Assembly (NCBI RefSeq): GCF_014117215.1
Contig: NZ_JACGXS010000007.1
Coordinates: 62,001-126,000, forward strand
From: Stenotrophomonas tumulicola
GTDB lineage: Bacteria; Pseudomonadota; Gammaproteobacteria; Xanthomonadales; Xanthomonadaceae
Length of the DNA: 64,000 nucleotides
Direction: 5' to 3'
Each line of letters begins with the position of its first letter. The first letter of the stretch is position 1. The position numbers and the translations under genes are program-made. This document shows positions 60,537-64,000 of the stretch, one piece after another. Under the pieces are notes generated by a model. It worked only from the letters and a program-made list of their open reading frames with translations. It was not told where the DNA came from and ran no database searches.

Positions 60537-61433
60537 ATGCGCCTTGCCACCGTGCTGCTGGTGCTGTGGTGCTGGTTGCCGCTGGGCAACCTGCACGCGC
60601 AGGACCTCGCTGCGATCCCGAAGCTGGATTCGCCGGTGGTGGACACCACCGGCACCCTGGACGCGGCACGCACCCGGCTGCTGGTGCAGCAGGCGACCGA
60701 ACTGCAGCAGCGCAAAGGCAGCCAGTTGCAGATACTGATCGTGCCGAGCACCCAGCCGGAAGATATCGCCCAGTACACCACGCGAGTGTTCGACCAGTGG
60801 CAGATCGGCCGCAAGGGCGTGGATGACGGCGTGCTGCTGGTGGTGGCCAAGGATGACCGGCGGGTGCGGATCGAACCCGGCTACGGACTGGAAGGCGCCA
60901 TTCCCGATGCAGTCGCCAACCGGGTGATCCAGGAATACCTGGCGCCCTCGTTCCGCGCCGGCGACTATGCCGGTGGCATCACCGAAGCGAGCGCGGTACT
61001 GGTCAAGCTGATTGATGGCGAGCCATTGCCCGCCCCGGTCAGCGACCATCGCCAGAGACAGGGTGAAGGCGGCGGCGATGGCTGGATGGTGGCGGTGGTG
61101 ATCGGCTTCTTCGTCGGTTCGTTGCTGCGCGCCGTGCTGGGACGCCTGCCGCGGCCGCTGCGTGGGGTGATCGCCGCTGGCGGTGCGGCCGTGGTCGCCT
61201 TCCTGTTCACTTCCCTGCTGCTGGCCAGTGGCGTGGCCGGTATCGTCGGCCTGCTGATGGCGGTCACCTCCGGCCATCCCGGTCGCTTCGCCGGTGGCGG
61301 TGGCTGGGGCGGTGGCGGCGGCGGCGGCGGAAGCTGGGGCGGTGGTGGCGGTTTTGGTGGCGGTTTTGGTGGCGGTGGCTGGGGAGGCGGTGGTGGCCGC
61401 TCCGGCGGCGGCGGCGCTTCGGGAGGCTGGTGA
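60537..61433 (+). CDS. TPM-domain protein with Gly-rich tail (YgcG-like)
   Basis: A 298-residue membrane protein: signal peptide, TPM domain (about 30-165; VDDGVLLVVAKDDRRVRIEP, GYGLEG), two membrane segments (about 180-240) and a low-complexity tail made almost wholly of Gly and Trp (GGGGWGGGGG repeats). TPM domains are known from photosystem II repair and phosphatase-like proteins. The start is three bases after lemA. The Gly tail is usual for this group and may drive surface or membrane assembly. Confidence 0.85.
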   Translation: MRLATVLLVLWCWLPLGNLHAQDLAAIPKLDSPVVDTTGTLDAARTRLLVQQATELQQRKGSQLQILIVPSTQPEDIAQYTTRVFDQWQIGRKGVDDGVLLVVAKDDRRVRIEPGYGLEGAIPDAVANRVIQEYLAPSFRAGDYAGGITEASAVLVKLIDGEPLPAPVSDHRQRQGEGGGDGWMVAVVIGFFVGSLLRAVLGRLPRPLRGVIAAGGAAVVAFLFTSLLLASGVAGIVGLLMAVTSGHPGRFAGGGGWGGGGGGGGSWGGGGGFGGGFGGGGWGGGGGRSGGGGASGGW

Positions 61434-61930
61434 TGATGCGACGCTGGTGGCGCCATGTGGTTTCTCCCTCCGTGCGGCGGACGTTCCCGACGGCGACCCT
61501 GCAGTCCATCACCGCAGCGATCGCCGCGGGCGAACAACGGCATGGCGGCCAGGTGATGTTTGCCGTTGAAGCGGACCTGCCACTGACGGCGTTGTGGAGC
61601 GGGGTGACGCCACGGCAGGCCGCTGAGCGTGCTTTCGCGCAGCTGCGCACCTGGGACACTGAAAACAACAACGGCGTGCTGGTCTACCTGCTTCTGGCCG
61701 ACCATGCGATCGAGATCGTCGCTGATCGTGGCCTGCGGCCGCACGTGCCGGCATCACAGTGGCAGGCCATCTGCGCGCACCTGCGCGAAGGATTGCTGCA
61801 GGGCGGAGATCCGGCGTCCGCCCTGGTGGCGGCGATCAACGAGGTTTCGGACGTGCTGGCCGGGCACTTTCCTCCTTCCACACGGTCCGACGATGACGCC
61901 CTGCCCAACGCGCCGCAGATCCTTGGTTGA
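61433..61930 (+). CDS. Second TPM-domain protein
   Basis: A 165-residue cytoplasmic or peripheral TPM-domain protein without signal peptide or Gly tail (GEQRHGGQVMFAVEADLP, ENNNGVLVYLLLADHAIEIV). The start is one of GTG 61430, ATG 61433 or ATG 61436; the A of 61433 is the last base of the previous stop, and GGAGG lies upstream at good distance. It completes a lemA-TPM-TPM operon. Confidence 0.82.
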   Translation: MMRRWWRHVVSPSVRRTFPTATLQSITAAIAAGEQRHGGQVMFAVEADLPLTALWSGVTPRQAAERAFAQLRTWDTENNNGVLVYLLLADHAIEIVADRGLRPHVPASQWQAICAHLREGLLQGGDPASALVAAINEVSDVLAGHFPPSTRSDDDALPNAPQILG

Positions 61931-61981
61931 GCCGCGGGCGCGCTGGGCGGAAAATACATTGATTCCCGCAAGGCACCGCCC

Positions 61982-62866
61982 ATGATCTATTTCCACGACA
62001 TCGACCCCATCGCCATCTCGCTGGGGCCGATCCAGGTGCACTGGTACGGCATCATGTACCTGCTCGGCTTTGCTTCGGCGTGGTGGCTGGGCAAACGGCG
62101 CATCGCTGCCGGGCGCCTGCCTGGAGTGAACGCCGATGGTTTCTCCGACCTGCTGTTCTACGCGATGCTGGGCGTGGTGGTGGGCGGCCGTGTCGGCTAC
62201 ATGCTGTTCTATGCGCTGGGCGATTTCCTGTCCAATCCCCTGTTGCTGTTCAAGGTGTGGGATGGCGGCATGAGCTTCCATGGCGGGCTGCTGGGCGTGC
62301 TCGGCGCCAGCTGGTGGTGGTCGCGCCGGCACCGGCTGCACTTCTTCGACACCATGGATTTCGTTGCGCCGCTGGTCCCGTTGGGGCTGGGCTTCGGCCG
62401 CATCGGCAACTTCATCGGCGATGAACTGTGGGGCAAGTTCACCGACGGCAGTTGGGGCGTGGTATTCCCGTCGGGGTTGCCTGCTTCCCTGGCGCAGCTG
62501 GATACCGCCACGCTGAAGGCGCAGTTCGCCAGCGGCGCACTGAACTCCTACGCGCGCCATCCATCACAGCTGTATGAAGCATTGCTGGAAGGCCTGGTGA
62601 TGTTCGTGGTGCTGTGGGTGGTGTCGGCCAAGCCGCGCAACCGGTACCTCGTGTCGGGCCTGTTCGCGCTGATGTACGGCCTGTTCCGCTTTGCAGTGGA
62701 GTTCGTGCGCATGCCCGACAACGGTATCTACGTGGCCTTCGACTGGCTGACCCGTGGCCAGATCCTCAGCCTGCCGCTGGTGGCGCTGGGCCTGGTGCTG
62801 CTGTGGATGTCCCACCGCTCACCGGTGCTGCAGCCGCAGCCGGCAGCCGCCGGGGCGAAGCCATGA
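61982..62866 (+). CDS. lgt: Prolipoprotein diacylglyceryl transferase Lgt
   Basis: Inner-membrane enzyme that moves diacylglycerol from phosphatidylglycerol to the lipobox Cys of prolipoproteins. The 294 residues show seven membrane segments, the [10 protein letters not shown] region, HGGLLGV and the signature [13 protein letters not shown], then [13 protein letters not shown]. The stop overlaps the thyA ATG. Confidence 0.96.
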   Translation: MIYFHDIDPIAISLGPIQVHWYGIMYLLGFASAWWLGKRRIAAGRLPGVNADGFSDLLFYAMLGVVVGGRVGYMLFYALGDFLSNPLLLFKVWDGGMSFHGGLLGVLGASWWWSRRHRLHFFDTMDFVAPLVPLGLGFGRIGNFIGDELWGKFTDGSWGVVFPSGLPASLAQLDTATLKAQFASGALNSYARHPSQLYEALLEGLVMFVVLWVVSAKPRNRYLVSGLFALMYGLFRFAVEFVRMPDNGIYVAFDWLTRGQILSLPLVALGLVLLWMSHRSPVLQPQPAAAGAKP

Positions 62867-63657
62867 AGCCTTACCTGGACCTGCTGGCGCATGTGCTGGA
62901 GCACGGCGCGGAGAAGAGCGACCGTACCGGCACCGGCACCCGCAGCGTGTTTGGCTGGCAGATGCGCTTCAACCTCGACGACGGCTTTCCGCTGGTCACC
63001 ACCAAGAAGCTGCACCTGCGCTCGATCATCCATGAGCTGTTGTGGTTCCTGAAGGGCGACACCAATATCGGCTACCTGAAGGACAACCAGGTACGGATAT
63101 GGGACGAGTGGGCCGACGAAAACGGCGACCTCGGCCCGGTGTATGGCAAGCAATGGCGTAGCTGGGCCGCCGCCGACGGCCGGCAGATCGACCAGATGCA
63201 ATGGCTGGTGGAAGAGATCAAGCGCAACCCGGATTCGCGACGGTTGGTGGTCAGTGCCTGGAACGTCGGTGAGCTTTCGCAGATGGCACTGATGCCCTGC
63301 CACAACCTGTTCCAGTTCTACGTGGTGGACGGCAAGCTGAGCTGCCAGCTGTACCAGCGCAGCGGCGACATCTTCCTCGGCGTGCCATTCAACATCGCCA
63401 GCTATGCGCTGTTGACCCACATGGTGGCGCGGGCCACCGGGCTGGGGGTAGGCGATTTCGTGCATACCCTGGGCGATGCCCACCTGTATTCGAACCATTA
63501 CGAACAGGCGCGCGAGCAGTTGTCGCGCGCGCCGCGCGCATTGCCGACCCTGTGGTTGAACCCGGAGGTCAACGACCTGTTTGGTTTCAGCTTCGACGAT
63601 ATCCGTATCGAGGGCTACGACCCGCACCCGGCGATCAAGGCACCGGTGGCGGTGTGA
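62863..63657 (+). CDS. thyA: Thymidylate synthase
   Basis: Makes dTMP from dUMP with methylene-THF as carbon donor and reductant. The 264-residue length equals that of E. coli ThyA. Seen are [13 protein letters not shown], the active-site Cys in [29 protein letters not shown] and HLYSNH. Coupled to lgt by an ATGA overlap and followed at once by folA, which regenerates the THF it oxidises. Confidence 0.97.
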   Translation: MKPYLDLLAHVLEHGAEKSDRTGTGTRSVFGWQMRFNLDDGFPLVTTKKLHLRSIIHELLWFLKGDTNIGYLKDNQVRIWDEWADENGDLGPVYGKQWRSWAAADGRQIDQMQWLVEEIKRNPDSRRLVVSAWNVGELSQMALMPCHNLFQFYVVDGKLSCQLYQRSGDIFLGVPFNIASYALLTHMVARATGLGVGDFVHTLGDAHLYSNHYEQAREQLSRAPRALPTLWLNPEVNDLFGFSFDDIRIEGYDPHPAIKAPVAV

Positions 63658-63662
63658 GTGCA

Positions 63663-64000
63663 GTGAAGCTTTCCCTGATCGCTGCGCTGGACCGTAACCG
63701 TGGCATTGGCCACGGCAACCAGTTGCCATGGCACCTCCCGGATGACCTGAAGCACTTCAAGGCGCTGACGGTCGGCAAGCCGGTGCTGATGGGGCGCAGG
63801 ACCGCCGAGTCGCTTGGACGCGCGTTGCCCGGCCGGACCAACCTGGTGCTTACCCGCAGCGGCCAGGTGCCGTTCGCGGGCATGCAGGCGGTAGCTGCGC
63901 TGGGTGAGGCGCAGGCGATCGCGGCGGGCGAGGGTGCCGCCGAACTATGCGTGATCGGCGGCGGGGAGATCTACCGGCTGCTGATCGGGCAGGCGACCGA
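63663..64000 (+). CDS. folA: Dihydrofolate reductase FolA, N-terminal part
   Basis: The first about 112 residues of dihydrofolate reductase; the gene runs off the window. Start MKLSLIAALDRNRGIG, then NQLPWHLPDDLKHFK with the active-site acid, VLMGRRTAESLGRALPGR and CVIGGGEIYRL, which form the folate and NADPH sites. GTG at 63663 is used; a GTG at 63654 in the same frame, overlapping the thyA stop region, would add three residues. It reduces the dihydrofolate made by ThyA. Confidence 0.92.
   Translation, partial: MKLSLIAALDRNRGIGHGNQLPWHLPDDLKHFKALTVGKPVLMGRRTAESLGRALPGRTNLVLTRSGQVPFAGMQAVAALGEAQAIAAGEGAAELCVIGGGEIYRLLIGQAT

Overview
The window is a high-GC (about two thirds G+C) gammaproteobacterial chromosome segment. 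Gene content, gene order and an abundance of GTAG-type palindromic repeats (SMAG/REP elements, a family described from Stenotrophomonas maltophilia) point to Xanthomonadaceae, most likely Stenotrophomonas. There are no rRNA or tRNA genes, no prophage, no insertion sequence and no CRISPR array. This is mostly core chromosome, with small lineage-specific pieces between core blocks.

Layout. 1-13.7 kb: the division and cell wall (dcw) cluster ftsI'-murE-murF-mraY-ftsW-murG-murC-ddlB-ftsQ-ftsA-ftsZ-lpxC. Nearly all junctions are 4-base ATGA overlaps, and murD is absent between mraY and ftsW. 13.9-19.5 kb: dciA (minus), a divergent M23 peptidase, secA, and a Nudix/ThiE-like fusion. 19.5-27.1 kb: a DUF4124-like protein, metF, an alpha/beta hydrolase, a LytS/LytTR two-component pair, and a minus-strand operon of a DJ-1/PfpI protein with an OmpR-type regulator and kinase. 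27.1-29.7 kb: the main accessory patch, with a structured leader and two possible small ORFs ahead of an antidote-like gene, then a DUF3228 gene, an unrecognised Cys-containing protein and ybaK. 29.8-38.7 kb: ahcY under an SAH riboswitch, a secreted S9 peptidase, ppc, an acyl-CoA thioesterase and metK. 39-44.7 kb: an OlsF-like acyltransferase fusion, an LpxH-like phosphoesterase, a membrane metal-dependent hydrolase, a methyltransferase and dusB. 44.9-48.4 kb: rbsK-nupC and an aldo/keto reductase. 48.4-51.2 kb: Fur-controlled hemP with a linked unknown gene, a DMT-family protein and an alginate-lyase-like enzyme. 51.4-57.4 kb: a ybbP-ybbA ABC exporter divergent from tesA, then a two-component system. 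57.6-64 kb: a GDSL hydrolase, dgkA, terC, lemA with two TPM-domain genes, lgt, thyA and the start of folA.

How the genes work together. The first 13 kb builds and divides the cell wall and starts lipid A synthesis (lpxC). metF, ahcY and metK, all on the minus strand within 18 kb, are three steps of the S-adenosylmethionine cycle. ahcY carries an SAH riboswitch, while metF and metK share a 21-bp promoter motif. lgt, thyA and folA form the usual lipoprotein/folate block; lgt would lipidate the LemA lipoprotein encoded just upstream. nupC and rbsK fit nucleoside uptake and ribose salvage.

The least explained sequence is 27.26-27.62 kb: a structured, lower-GC leader with two possible small ORFs in front of an orphan antidote-like gene. 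Other unusual points are a 16-codon mini-ORF linking murG and murC, a nearly U-free CAA-rich leader before ftsZ, and REP elements that supply the stop codon or C-terminus of flanking genes.
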